From Gammaproteobacteria bacterium DTU037 (GTDB lineage Bacteria > Pseudomonadota > Gammaproteobacteria > Pseudomonadales > Pseudomonadaceae), in assembly GCA_001513025.1 (NCBI GenBank), contig LFRZ01000013.1, positions 67,401 through 131,400 on the forward strand: 64,000 nt of DNA. Reading direction: 5' to 3'. Numbering within the stretch: position 1 is the first letter of the stretch; the number at the start of each line of letters is the position of its first letter. Of this stretch, positions 13,931 through 24,389 are shown piece by piece. The notes beneath the pieces were generated by a model. That model did no database searches. It was given only the letters and a program-made list of their open reading frames with translations, and was not told the origin of the DNA. The translations under genes and the position numbers were made by a program.

Positions 13931-14518
13931 TTGACTGACATAAAAGTGCCGTATCAGCGTTATGTAGCACAAGACCTCAGTGATGAGGAGCTTGTGGAGC
14001 ATGCTAAAAATGAATTGTTCCACGTGACTCGAGCGTACGAAGAGTTAATGCGTCGCTATCAGCGTACTTTATTTAATGTGTGCGCGCGTTACTTGGGCAA
14101 TGATCGCGATGCAGATGATGTCAGCCAAGAAATTATGCTTAAAGTGCTATATGGTTTAAAAAAGTTCGAAGGTAAATCAAAATTTAAAACTTGGTTGTAC
14201 AGTATTACTTATAATGAATGTACAACTCAGTATCGAAAAGATCGACGTAAACGTCGCTTATTTGATGCTTTAAATTTAAACCCTCTAGACGAAGAAGTGG
14301 AATTGGAGTCAGTAGATACTAAGAGTAATGATTTAGATCGTTGGTTGGTTGGTGTTAATGCCATTGATCGGGAAATTATTATTCTACGTTTTGTCGCAGA
14401 ACTTGAGTTTCAAGATATAGCTAGCATTATGCACTTGGGCTTAAGCGCAACAAAAATGCGCTATAAACGCGCAATAGATCGACTACGCGAGAGTTTTTCG
14501 CATATAATAGAAGACTAA
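13931..14518 (+). CDS. sigX: ECF sigma factor SigX
   Basis: ARYLGNDRDADDVSQEIMLKVLYGLKKFEGKSKFKTWLYSITYNEC; upstream of oprF. Confidence 0.95.
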   Translation: MTDIKVPYQRYVAQDLSDEELVEHAKNELFHVTRAYEELMRRYQRTLFNVCARYLGNDRDADDVSQEIMLKVLYGLKKFEGKSKFKTWLYSITYNECTTQYRKDRRKRRLFDALNLNPLDEEVELESVDTKSNDLDRWLVGVNAIDREIIILRFVAELEFQDIASIMHLGLSATKMRYKRAIDRLRESFSHIIED

Positions 14519-14592
14519 ATGTTTTAAGGTGCAACGGGTAATTATTTGCTGCACTGGATAGAAAATTAAGAAAAATTAAGAGGACTGTTAAC

Positions 14593-15579
14593 ATGAAATT
14601 AAAAAGCACCTTGGGTTTGGCCATCGGCTCTCTACTTGCTGCATCTTCCTTCGGCGTATTCGCTCAAGGCCAAGGTGCTGTAGAAACAGAAGTATTCGCT
14701 AAGCGTTACTTCGTCGATAGCTCTCGCGATATGGATAACGGTAACCTGTTTGGTGGTTCTGTTGGTTACTTCTTAACAGACGATGTTTCATTAAACTTGT
14801 CTTATGGTGAGTACCACGACACTCATTCGCATGATCGTTTTCCGCCATCAGGCCGTAAAAAAGTCAAAGGTAGCTTAAGTGCCTTGGATGCGGTCTACCA
14901 CTTTGGAACACCAGGTGTAGGCTTACGTCCTTACGTTTCTGCTGGTATGGGTCATCAGAGCATCAGCAATTTGCCTGCGCGCACAGGTCGTGACCACACG
15001 ACTTTTGCTAATATCGGTGCCGGTGCTAAGTACTACTTCACTGAAAACGTATTTGCTAAAGCAAGCGTTGATGGCATGCACGGTTTTGATAACCATCAAT
15101 CTGAGTGGATGGCCGGTGTTGGTGTTGGTGTGAACTTCGGTGGTAGCACTAAGCCTGTTGCTGCGCCTTATGTTGAGCCAATAGTCGCTCCAGTTGAGCC
15201 TGTTGTATACGAAGAAGTTGCAGCAGAGCCAGTACGTGTTGAGTTGGACGTTAAGTTTGATTTTGACAAATCTAACGTTAAACAAGACAGCTATAGCGAT
15301 ATCGAAAACTTAGCTGAGTTCATGAAGCAGTTCCCAGAAACAGCGACAACTGTTGAAGGTCATACTGACTCAGTTGGTAACGCTACTTACAACCAAAAAT
15401 TGTCAGAGCGTCGTGCTGGCGCAGTTCGTGACGCACTGGTTAACCAGTATGGCGTAGAAGCGAACCGTATTAATGCTGTTGGCTACGGTAAAACCCGTCC
15501 TGTTGCTGATAACGCAACAGAAGCAGGTCGCGCTGTTAACCGTCGTGTAGAAGCAGCGGTAGAAGCACTAGCTCAGTAA
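14593..15579 (+). CDS. oprF: Outer membrane porin OprF (OmpA family)
   Basis: Signal peptide, 8-strand beta-barrel-like N-terminus, C-terminal OmpA domain (VEGHTDSVGNATYNQKLSERRA). Confidence 0.96.
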   Translation: MKLKSTLGLAIGSLLAASSFGVFAQGQGAVETEVFAKRYFVDSSRDMDNGNLFGGSVGYFLTDDVSLNLSYGEYHDTHSHDRFPPSGRKKVKGSLSALDAVYHFGTPGVGLRPYVSAGMGHQSISNLPARTGRDHTTFANIGAGAKYYFTENVFAKASVDGMHGFDNHQSEWMAGVGVGVNFGGSTKPVAAPYVEPIVAPVEPVVYEEVAAEPVRVELDVKFDFDKSNVKQDSYSDIENLAEFMKQFPETATTVEGHTDSVGNATYNQKLSERRAGAVRDALVNQYGVEANRINAVGYGKTRPVADNATEAGRAVNRRVEAAVEALAQ

Positions 15580-15593
15580 TTAGCCTGTGTTAT

Positions 15594-15623
15594 AAAAAAC
15601 CCCAGCTGGTCTGGGGTTTTTTT
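15594..15623 (+). terminator. Rho-independent terminator after oprF
   Basis: aaaaaacccca-gctggtc-tggggttttttt. Confidence 0.9.
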
Positions 15624-15746
15624 ATGCCTAAAAATCATAAGAGTGAGTCTCTGGCCTGTTTTGTTCGGGAATGGTTGGGCTGTTATTGTTATAGCGTGGA
15701 GAGTCAGCGTTTTGGCTGCACAGCTTGGTCAGCGCGTGCTGGTCTT

Positions 15747-15778
15747 AAAGTAAAGCGCAACCAGGGAAGGTTGCGCTT
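15747..15778 (-). terminator. Probable terminator of the cysI-DUF934 transcript
   Basis: Perfect aagcgcaacc/ggttgcgctt stem; U-rich tract on the minus strand (ctttactttaag). Confidence 0.6.
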
Positions 15779-15822
15779 GTTTGAGACGACTGTGTTGCTT
15801 GTTGTGGTTTATACTGCAACTG

Positions 15823-16320
15823 TTAGACGGAGCGACGGCGGTACAGCGGTAGATTTTGATCGTAGGCCGCTTGATAGCTGACCGAGAGTTCAGTCAGGCT
15901 TTGCAGAGCATCTACTGGGCAGCGGTCGGCACGTATCACATAGGCGTCAAAGCCACAGCGCTGCATAAAGAACAATTGATCGCGCGCGACATCACCAATA
16001 GCGCGTATTTCACCACGATAGGCATAACGCTCGCGCAATAGGCGTGCGCTGCTAAAATGTCTGCCATCAGTAAAGACTGGGAAATTTAATGCAATCACTG
16101 CAAAGTGCGCTAGATCGTCCACCAGATCCTCGATCACTTGATCGGATTCCAGCCAAACTCCTAAGGGCTGTAGGCCTTGCAGTTGCTCTTTATGCTGCTG
16201 CCATAAGGGCAAAGGAATGATGGCCTGTGCGGTTTGTAGTGCTTGCTCCAGTTGTGCATCGGCTTCGAGCAGAGTCCATTGATCATCGACCACTTGATTA
16301 TTCTTAATGATTGCTGGCAT
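15823..16320 (-). CDS. DUF934 family protein associated with sulfite reductase
   Basis: MPAIIKNNQVVDDQWTLLEAD..., FPVFTDGRHFSSARLLRERYAYRGEIRAIGDVARDQLFFMQRCGFDAY; overlaps cysI 3' end. Confidence 0.9.
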   Translation of the reverse strand: MPAIIKNNQVVDDQWTLLEADAQLEQALQTAQAIIPLPLWQQHKEQLQGLQPLGVWLESDQVIEDLVDDLAHFAVIALNFPVFTDGRHFSSARLLRERYAYRGEIRAIGDVARDQLFFMQRCGFDAYVIRADRCPVDALQSLTELSVSYQAAYDQNLPLYRRRSV

Positions 16321-17962
16321 AAACACGCTCCTTAAATGCATTGATGCCAATACGTTGGAAGGTATCAATAAATTGTTCTTCTGCGGTTCGATGTTCGATA
16401 TAAACATCAATCAGTTTGCTGATGACATCGGGCATCACATCTTGGGCAAAGGAGGGGCCGAGGATTTTACCTAAACTGGCTTGGCGGCCACTGCTACCGC
16501 CTAATGACACCTGATAAAACTCTTCGCCCTTTTTATCCACGCCGAGAATGCCGATATGGCCTACATGGTGATGTCCGCAGGCGTTCATGCAGCCAGAGAT
16601 ATTCAGGTCTAGATCGCCGATGTCGAATAAATAATCAAGGTCGGCGAAACGTTCTTGAATGGCCTCAGCGACCGGTATGGATTTAGCATTGGCTAACGCG
16701 CAGAAATCACCGCCTGGGCAGCAAATAATATCGCTGAGCAAACCTATATTGGGTGTGGCAAAACCATGCTCACGTAACAGACCCCAAAGCTCAAAGAGTT
16801 TGTTTTGCTCTACATCAGCCAGCACAATGTTTTGCTCGTGAGTATTACGCGCTTCAGAAAAACTGTATTGATCGGCTAAGTCAGCAATGGTATCCAGTTG
16901 TGTGTCCGTCACATCACCCGGTGCGATACCGGTTTTCTTTAGTGATAAGGTGACTGCGGCATAGCCAGGCTTTTTATGCGCGACCACGTTGCGGCTGCGC
17001 CAGCGTGCAAAACCTGGGTGCTCTGCATCCAAGGCGTTCAGCTGTGCGCTGGCGTCACTCAAGTCTAAGTAAGCAGGATCATTAAAGTGCTTTGCAACGC
17101 GTTGCACTTCTTCCTCGGTGAGGGTGATAGGGCCGTCTTTTAAATGGACCCATTCCTCGGCGACGCGTTCGGCAAATACTGTGGGTGTGAGCGCTTTGAC
17201 GAGTATTTTAATCCGCGCTTTATACTTATTATCACGGCGACCAAAGCGGTTGTAGACACGTAAAATCGCTTCTAAATAGCTGAGCAAGTGTTGCCAAGGT
17301 AGAAACGCGTTGATGCAGCTACCAACAATCGGGGTGCGGCCTAAACCGCCGCCGACCAACACGCGAAAGCCTAACTCGCCAGCGTTATTATGCAGCGCTT
17401 CAAGACCGATATCGTGTACTTCGATTGCGGCACGGTCGAGTGCGCAGCCATTAACGGCGATTTTAAATTTACGCGGTAAACGAGCGAATTCAGGGTGAAA
17501 GGTTGACCATTGGCGAATGATTTCACACCAAGGGCGTGGGTCAACACGCTCATCGCGCGCCACCCCAGCAAACTGGTCAGTGGTGGTGTTACGGATGCAG
17601 TTACCACTGGTTTGAATGGCATGCATTTGCACACTGGCCAATTCTTCTAAAATATCGGGTACATTTTCCAGTGCTGGCCAGTTGAGTTGTACGTTGGTGC
17701 GCGTGGTGATATGCGCATAACCTTTATCGTATGTGCGTGTGATATGCGCGAGCATACGCAATTGCTTGCTCGACAGCAGGCCATAGGGTACGGCAATGCG
17801 TAGCATCGGCGCATGGCGCTGAACGTAAAGACCGTTTTGTAGGCGCAGTGGTAAATACTCGTCTTCAGAGAGTTCGCCAGCAAAATAACGGCGGGTTTGA
17901 TCGCGAAATTGTTTGACGCGATCTTCAACGATTTGTTGATCGTATTGGTCGTAAATATACAT
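16304..17962 (-). CDS. cysI: Nitrite/sulfite reductase hemoprotein subunit
   Basis: TSGNCIRNTTTDQFAGVARDE, LSDIICCPGGDFCALANAKSIPVAEAI, DLDLNISGCMNACGHHHVGHIGILG. Confidence 0.94.
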   Translation of the reverse strand: MYIYDQYDQQIVEDRVKQFRDQTRRYFAGELSEDEYLPLRLQNGLYVQRHAPMLRIAVPYGLLSSKQLRMLAHITRTYDKGYAHITTRTNVQLNWPALENVPDILEELASVQMHAIQTSGNCIRNTTTDQFAGVARDERVDPRPWCEIIRQWSTFHPEFARLPRKFKIAVNGCALDRAAIEVHDIGLEALHNNAGELGFRVLVGGGLGRTPIVGSCINAFLPWQHLLSYLEAILRVYNRFGRRDNKYKARIKILVKALTPTVFAERVAEEWVHLKDGPITLTEEEVQRVAKHFNDPAYLDLSDASAQLNALDAEHPGFARWRSRNVVAHKKPGYAAVTLSLKKTGIAPGDVTDTQLDTIADLADQYSFSEARNTHEQNIVLADVEQNKLFELWGLLREHGFATPNIGLLSDIICCPGGDFCALANAKSIPVAEAIQERFADLDYLFDIGDLDLNISGCMNACGHHHVGHIGILGVDKKGEEFYQVSLGGSSGRQASLGKILGPSFAQDVMPDVISKLIDVYIEHRTAEEQFIDTFQRIGINAFKERVYASNH

Positions 17963-18190
17963 GGTTGTCCCTGTATCAAGCGGCAGTAAGCGTGTGGCAT
18001 GGGGTGCAGAATAGCAGCTACAGTAGCAATCATTGCTTATGCGATAAAGTAATTATTTATCATAAGATGATTCTTTTTTGATATAAGGGCTGTATTCTAG
18101 GGTGGCGTGATGCAGGTCAACACATAAAGTGGGTGAGCGACAGGCATGCCACCCACCCAGGGCTATTACTCGTCTAGGCAGGGGCGTATG

Positions 18191-21100
18191 TCAATCATCG
18201 TAACCGAGTGCTGGGCTCAGCCAGCGTTCAGTGTACTCTAGGTCATGGTTGCGGCGTTTTGCGTAACTTTCGACTTGGTCCTTTTCAATTTTACCTACGG
18301 CAAAGTACTGTGCCTCAGGATGGGCAAAGTACCAGCCGCTGACCGCAGCGGTAGGGAACATTGCATAATGCTCGGTCATCTGAACGCCGAAGTCCTGATT
18401 GGGATCAAGCAGTTCAAACAGGGTGCCTTTTTCGGTATGGTCAGGGCAGGCTGGGTAGCCTGGTGCCGGGCGGATACCTTTGTACTTCTCACGAATCAGC
18501 TCATCGTTGCTCAGCGCTTCGGCTGTATCGTAACCCCAGTATTGAGTGCGTACTTGCTGGTGTAACCATTCGGCACAGGCTTCAGCCAAGCGGTCAGCTA
18601 AGGCTTGCACCATGATCGCATTGTAGTCATCGCCTTGGGCTTGGTAGGACTTAGCCAGTGCATCCACGCCAATTCCTGCGGTGACAATAAAACCACCCAC
18701 GTAGTCCGTTACGCCAGTGTCTTTCGGCGCGACAAAGTCGGCCAGCGACATATTGGGCTTGCCGTCCGTTTTTTCAATTTGCTGACGTAGGTGATGCAGC
18801 ATGGCGATGGGTTCGCCGGACTCATCATAGAGTTCAATATCATCGTGATTGACTTGATTGGCTGGCCAAAAGGCAAAAGTGGCGCGCGCCTCGATCAGGT
18901 TTTCATCGATCATTTTTTTCAGTAAGACTTGGGCTTCGTCGAATAAAGTTTGTGCTGCCTCACCGACCACTTCATCTTTGAAAATACGTGGATATTTACC
19001 GACTAAGTTCCACGAAATAAAGAATGGCGTCCAGTCAATATACTCAGCCAATACTGATAAATCGATATTGAATAGGCGTTGAGTACCGAGCACATTAGGT
19101 TTGGGTGCTTGGTAGGTGCTCCAGTCAAATTTAGGTTTATTGGCTAACGCTTGCTCATAGCTCAGGCGTTTGGTGCGCACGGTGCGCGCGGCAATACGCT
19201 CACGCACTTGGGCATATTCTTCACGGATTTTGCGTGTGTATTCAGGTTTAAGCTCTTTTGACAGCAGGGTGGTGACCACGCCTACGGCGCGTGAGGCATC
19301 GGTCACATACACCACGGCATCATTGCTGTAATGCGGGTCAATTTTGACCGCAGTGTGGGCTTTAGAGGTGGTCGCACCACCAATGATGAGCGGCAGGTGG
19401 AAGTTTTGCCGTTGCATTTCTTTGGCAACGTTGACCATTTCATCCAGTGATGGAGTGATTAAGCCTGACAAACCAATGATGTCACATTTTTCCGCAATGG
19501 CGGTCTTCAGGATTTTATCCGCAGGCACCATCACGCCTAAGTCAACAATGTCATAGCCGTTACAACCCAGTACCACTGCAACAATATTTTTACCAATATC
19601 GTGCACGTCGCCTTTCACTGTAGCCATTAGGATTTTACCTTTGGCTTCCGGCTTATCACCTTTTTCCGCATCAATAAAGGGCACTAAATGGGCGACCGCT
19701 TGTTTCATCACTCGAGCGGATTTAACCACTTGCGGTAAGAACATTTTACCGCTGCCGAACAAATCACCAACGATATTCATCCCAGACATCAGTGGCCCTT
19801 CAATCACTTCAATCGGGCGGGCAAATTGCTGACGGGATTCTTCAGTATCTTCCACAATCCATTGGGTGATGCCTTTAACCAGTGCATGTTCTAAGCGCTG
19901 ATTAACCGGCAGGCTGCGCCATTCTTCGGTTTCAACTTCTTTAATCGAGCCATCGCCGCGGTAGTCTTCGGCAATCGCCAGTAAGGCTTCAGTGGCGCCA
20001 GAGTGGCGATTGAGAATCACATCTTCCACTTTATTACGCAAATCCGTTGGGATTTGGTCGTAAATTTCCAGCTGACCGGCATTCACAATCCCCATGCTTA
20101 GACCATTTTGAATGGCGTAGTAGAGGAAGACTGAGTGAATGGCTTCACGTACTGGGTTATTACCACGGAAGGAGAAGGAAACGTTGGACACACCGCCTGA
20201 AGTTAGGGCGTACGGCAGGTTATCGCGAATCCAAGCGCAGGCTTCAATAAAGTCCACGGCGTAGTTGTTGTGCTCTTCAATCCCGGTGGCCACGGCAAAG
20301 ATATTGGCGTCAAAAATAATATCTTCGGGCGGGAAACCGACTTGATTGACTAAAATGTCGTAGGAGCGGGCGCAGATTTCTTGCTTACGCGCGGCTGTAT
20401 CGGCTTGGCCTTGCTCATCAAAGGCCATCACCACAACGGCAGCACCGTAACGGCGGCAGAGTTTGGCGTGTTTAATAAACTGCTCAACCCCTTCTTTCAT
20501 GGAGATGGAGTTGACGATGCCTTTACCCTGAATACACTTCAGACCGGCCTCGATAATGTCCCATTTCGATGAGTCAATCATAATGGGTACGCGTGAAATA
20601 TCAGGCTCACCGGCGATTAAATTAAGGAAGGTGACCATGGCCGCTTTAGAATCAAGCATGCCTTCGTCCATGTTGATATCAATTACTTGCGCGCCAGACT
20701 CAACTTGTTGCAGGGCCACGGCGAGGGCTTCGGTGTAATTGTCTTCACGGATTAAGCGCGCAAAACGTGCTGAACCCGTGATATTGGTACGCTCGCCAAC
20801 GTTTACGAATAGCGAGTTACGATCAATAGTGAAAGGTTCTAAGCCAGATAAACGGCAAGCTTTCGGAATGTCGGGGATGACGCGAGGTGGATATTTAGCA
20901 ACTTTTTCAGCGATAGCCCGAATATGCGCCGGCGTGGTGCCACAGCAGCCACCAACAATATTTAAGAAGCCAGAGGCAGCAAACTCTTCAATCATCGCTG
21001 CCGTTTCTGCTGGGGTTTCATCGTACTCAGCAAAGGCGTTGGGTAAACCCGCATTGGGGTGGGCGGATACGTAGGTATCGGCTTTTTCCGATAACTCTTG

Positions 21101-21883
21101 CAGGTACGGGCGCAACTCTTTCGCACCTAGCGCGCAGTTAAGACCGACCGATAAGGGTTTGCAGTGACGGATTGAGTTCCAGAAGGCCTCTGTGGTTTGT
21201 CCAGAGAGCGTACGTCCGGATGCATCGGTGATGGTTCCCGAGATCATAATCGGCAGGGTAATGCCCAGCTCTTCGAACACGCCTTCCACGGCAAAAATCG
21301 CAGCTTTAGCATTCAGCGTATCGAAAATGGTTTCGATCATAATAATGTCAGCGCCGCCTTTGATCAGGCCGCGCGTAGATTCGCTGTAATTCTCAACTAA
21401 AATATCAAAGGTGACGTTACGAAAGCCTGGGTTATTGACATCCGGTGATAGTGAGCAGGTGCGGCTGGTTGGGCCCAGTACGCCAGCAACAAAGCGTGGT
21501 TTGTCCGGTGTTTCTAAGGTTTTTGCATCGGCCACTTCGCGGGCAATACGCGCCCCTTCAAAGTTCAGCTCATAGGCAATTGACTCAAGGCCGTAATCAG
21601 ACTGTGAGACTTGTGTTGAGTTAAAAGTGTTGGTCTCTATAATATCTGCGCCAGCATCCAGATAGGCTTTTTCAATCTCTTGAATCTGCTTGGGCTGGGT
21701 CAGAATCAGTAAGTCGTTATTACCTTGTAGATCTTGTGGCCAGTCGGTAAAGCGCTCGCCACGAAAGTCATCTTCAGTGAATTTGTAACTTTGAATCATT
21801 GTGCCCATGCCGCCATCGAGCACCAGAATACGCTGCTGCAGTGCTGCTTGAAGGGCTGTTTGACGTGCTAAATGGTTGGCCAT
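18191..21883 (-). CDS. metH: Cobalamin-dependent methionine synthase
   Basis: [49 protein letters not shown]-terminal AdoMet activation domain. Confidence 0.98.
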   Translation of the reverse strand: MANHLARQTALQAALQQRILVLDGGMGTMIQSYKFTEDDFRGERFTDWPQDLQGNNDLLILTQPKQIQEIEKAYLDAGADIIETNTFNSTQVSQSDYGLESIAYELNFEGARIAREVADAKTLETPDKPRFVAGVLGPTSRTCSLSPDVNNPGFRNVTFDILVENYSESTRGLIKGGADIIMIETIFDTLNAKAAIFAVEGVFEELGITLPIMISGTITDASGRTLSGQTTEAFWNSIRHCKPLSVGLNCALGAKELRPYLQELSEKADTYVSAHPNAGLPNAFAEYDETPAETAAMIEEFAASGFLNIVGGCCGTTPAHIRAIAEKVAKYPPRVIPDIPKACRLSGLEPFTIDRNSLFVNVGERTNITGSARFARLIREDNYTEALAVALQQVESGAQVIDINMDEGMLDSKAAMVTFLNLIAGEPDISRVPIMIDSSKWDIIEAGLKCIQGKGIVNSISMKEGVEQFIKHAKLCRRYGAAVVVMAFDEQGQADTAARKQEICARSYDILVNQVGFPPEDIIFDANIFAVATGIEEHNNYAVDFIEACAWIRDNLPYALTSGGVSNVSFSFRGNNPVREAIHSVFLYYAIQNGLSMGIVNAGQLEIYDQIPTDLRNKVEDVILNRHSGATEALLAIAEDYRGDGSIKEVETEEWRSLPVNQRLEHALVKGITQWIVEDTEESRQQFARPIEVIEGPLMSGMNIVGDLFGSGKMFLPQVVKSARVMKQAVAHLVPFIDAEKGDKPEAKGKILMATVKGDVHDIGKNIVAVVLGCNGYDIVDLGVMVPADKILKTAIAEKCDIIGLSGLITPSLDEMVNVAKEMQRQNFHLPLIIGGATTSKAHTAVKIDPHYSNDAVVYVTDASRAVGVVTTLLSKELKPEYTRKIREEYAQVRERIAARTVRTKRLSYEQALANKPKFDWSTYQAPKPNVLGTQRLFNIDLSVLAEYIDWTPFFISWNLVGKYPRIFKDEVVGEAAQTLFDEAQVLLKKMIDENLIEARATFAFWPANQVNHDDIELYDESGEPIAMLHHLRQQIEKTDGKPNMSLADFVAPKDTGVTDYVGGFIVTAGIGVDALAKSYQAQGDDYNAIMVQALADRLAEACAEWLHQQVRTQYWGYDTAEALSNDELIREKYKGIRPAPGYPACPDHTEKGTLFELLDPNQDFGVQMTEHYAMFPTAAVSGWYFAHPEAQYFAVGKIEKDQVESYAKRRNHDLEYTERWLSPALGYDD

Positions 21884-22049
21884 GTGTATCTACCTAATTA
21901 ATTCTGTGCAATCGTAAAGATGGTAATGATAGCAAAATATCGCCATCTTGAGCGCACTGCTGGGTTATTAAGCCGTGTGCGGCCTTTGTTCAGTGTACAT
22001 TGGCGGGTTGCAGTGGGTTTGTCTTGTATAACTGAAAAGTTGAGGCGTT

Positions 22050-24326
22050 ATGAAAAGGTGGTATTGGGCTTTTTTAGGGCTGTTATGCAGCCCGTGGGTG
22101 AGTGCAAGTCAAAGTTCTTATAGCCAAGATATTCAGCCTATTTTTACCCAGAAATGTGTGGCCTGTCATGCCTGCTATGACTCACCTTGTCAGTTAAATC
22201 TAGGCAGTGGTGAAGGCCTTGAGCGCGGTGCGCATAAAGAGCCGATCTACAACGGTCGACGTAAAGCGTCGCAACAAACGACGCGCTTATTTGTTGATGC
22301 GCACAAGAGCGAAACATGGCGCGAGAAGGGTTTTTTTGATGTGCTCGGCAAAGATCAAGCGCAAGCAGCGCTTTTAGCGCAAATGCTCGCGCTGGGGCGT
22401 CAGCAGCCGTTTGCGCCCAATAGTCGCTTGCCTGATGATTTAGCCATTGGTCTCGCGCGTAAAGATCAGTGCCCTCAGCCCCGTGAGTTTGCGCAGTATG
22501 CCCAGAATAACCCACACAGCGGTATGCCTTATGGTGTCACAGGGCTAACTAATGCTGAGCACGCCAGCATTGAGCAGTGGTTGCAAGCCGGGGCGCAGAT
22601 TGATTGGCAGCCTTGGACGGCCAATGCTGTTGAGCAGCAGCAGATTGAACAATGGGAGTCTTTTTTAAATGCGCCGGGCGCACGTGAGTCAATCGTCAGT
22701 CGCTGGCTATTTGAGCATTTATTTATTGCGCATATGCATTTTTCAGGTGGCGAGCCGGCGCATTTTTTCCGTCTGGTACGTTCACGTACGCCGATGGGCG
22801 AGCCGGTTAAAGAGATTGCGACACGCCGCCCAAATGATGATCCAGGGATTAGCATGTACTACCGCATGGTCCCTGTCGCTGATGTGATTGTGCATAAAAC
22901 TCATATCACTTATGCCATGAGTCCTGCGAAGCTGGAACATGTGAAGTTACTGTTTTTGAGTGATAACTGGCGCGCGGATAAAGTGCCAGGTTATGGTGCA
23001 TTTTCACGCAGTAATCCCTTTGAAACCTTTGCCATGATTCCGGCGCAGGCGCGTTATCAGTTTATGTTGGATGATGCTGAGTATTTTCTGCGTAGCTTTA
23101 TTCGCGGCCCTGTATGCCGTGGACAGATTGCCACGGATGTGATTCGTGATCATTTCTGGACATTTTTTCAAGACCCGCAGCATGATTTATATCTCACAGA
23201 TCCAGATTATCGACGTACAGTGACGCCGTTCCTGGCCGTGCCTGGGCAGTTTGATGATATTCGCAATTTATTAAAAATCTGGGGTCGCTATAAGGACAAA
23301 CGCAATGCCTATGAGGATGTTCGCCGTCAGCACTATAGCCATGCCGAGCGGCCGGATTGGTCGCATATCTGGAGCGGTAATGATCAAGCGTTGCTGAGCG
23401 TGTTTCGTCAGCATGACAGTGCCAGCGTGCGTAAAGGGTTAATTGGTGATGTGCCGCAAACCATGTGGCTGATGGATTTTCCATTGCTGGAGCGTACTTA
23501 CTATCAGTTGGTGGTGAATTTTGATGTGTTTGGCAGTGTCTCGCACCAAGCGCAGACCCGCTTGTATTTTGATTTGATTCGCAATGGCTCTGAAGTAAAT
23601 TTCTTGCGTTTAATGCCGCGTGATATTCGCTATGATCTGCTCAATGATTGGTATCAGAAGAGTGGTCAAATCAAACTATGGCTCGATTATACTGAGATTG
23701 ATGACAAGACAAAAAGCGCCTTAGGTTTGCCCAAACGCAATAGCATGCGTGTCTTTGCCAAGCGTGCTTTGCAGCGTTTCGATGGCCTCAATGCACGCCC
23801 TGATCCTATCAATCGTTGTCGTAGTGCGCATTGTTATCGCGAGGGCTTAAGTCCTGAAGCCGCGGCGGTTGAGCACAGCTTAGCGCGTTTAGGCAGTCGT
23901 CCTGCTGCGGGCTTTAAGGTGATTGATTACTTACCTGAAGCCTCTATGTTGCGTATTGAGTTAAGTGATGGTCAGCGTGAGGTCTATAGCTTATTGCGTA
24001 ATCGCGCGCATTCTAATGTGGCCTTTATGCTGGGTGAGTCGCTGCGTTATCAGTCAGGCTTGGATACTTTAACTGTCTACCCAGAGGTGCTCAGTAGCTA
24101 CCCTAACTTTATCTTTAATATAAAGGCCGCTGAGGTGGCCCGCTTTGTTCGCGCTATGGAACAAGTTAAAGATGAGGCAGCCTTTCGTAAAATCGTCGAA
24201 CATTGGGGAATTCGCCGTACTCATCCGCAATTTTGGCAGTATTTTCACGATCTGAGCGAGCATATCCGTGAGCGCGAGCCCTTAGAGGCAGGCGTACTGG
24301 ATATGAATCGTTATGAGAACTTATAA
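22050..24326 (+). CDS. cti: Fatty acid cis/trans isomerase
   Basis: Signal peptide, c-type heme motif CVACH, Cti-like domain (MDFPLLERTYYQLVVNFDVFGSVSHQAQTRLYFDLIRNGSEVNFLRLMP). Confidence 0.93.
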   Translation: MKRWYWAFLGLLCSPWVSASQSSYSQDIQPIFTQKCVACHACYDSPCQLNLGSGEGLERGAHKEPIYNGRRKASQQTTRLFVDAHKSETWREKGFFDVLGKDQAQAALLAQMLALGRQQPFAPNSRLPDDLAIGLARKDQCPQPREFAQYAQNNPHSGMPYGVTGLTNAEHASIEQWLQAGAQIDWQPWTANAVEQQQIEQWESFLNAPGARESIVSRWLFEHLFIAHMHFSGGEPAHFFRLVRSRTPMGEPVKEIATRRPNDDPGISMYYRMVPVADVIVHKTHITYAMSPAKLEHVKLLFLSDNWRADKVPGYGAFSRSNPFETFAMIPAQARYQFMLDDAEYFLRSFIRGPVCRGQIATDVIRDHFWTFFQDPQHDLYLTDPDYRRTVTPFLAVPGQFDDIRNLLKIWGRYKDKRNAYEDVRRQHYSHAERPDWSHIWSGNDQALLSVFRQHDSASVRKGLIGDVPQTMWLMDFPLLERTYYQLVVNFDVFGSVSHQAQTRLYFDLIRNGSEVNFLRLMPRDIRYDLLNDWYQKSGQIKLWLDYTEIDDKTKSALGLPKRNSMRVFAKRALQRFDGLNARPDPINRCRSAHCYREGLSPEAAAVEHSLARLGSRPAAGFKVIDYLPEASMLRIELSDGQREVYSLLRNRAHSNVAFMLGESLRYQSGLDTLTVYPEVLSSYPNFIFNIKAAEVARFVRAMEQVKDEAAFRKIVEHWGIRRTHPQFWQYFHDLSEHIREREPLEAGVLDMNRYENL

Positions 24327-24389
24327 GCTGGTAAGAGGTTACTCGGCCCCTCGAATCAAGGCTAAAGGTTAACTCGGGTGGCCGGCTGA

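Noticed and set aside
15624-15881. 85-aa plus-strand ORF after oprF
   Set aside because: Begins within the oprF terminator region, overlaps the 3' end of the DUF934 gene and spans the probable minus-strand terminator; no motif.
18129-18156. gtgggtg/cacccac inverted repeat as metH terminator or riboswitch
   Set aside because: Only a 7-bp stem with a long loop and weak T-tract; no riboswitch consensus recognised upstream of metH either.
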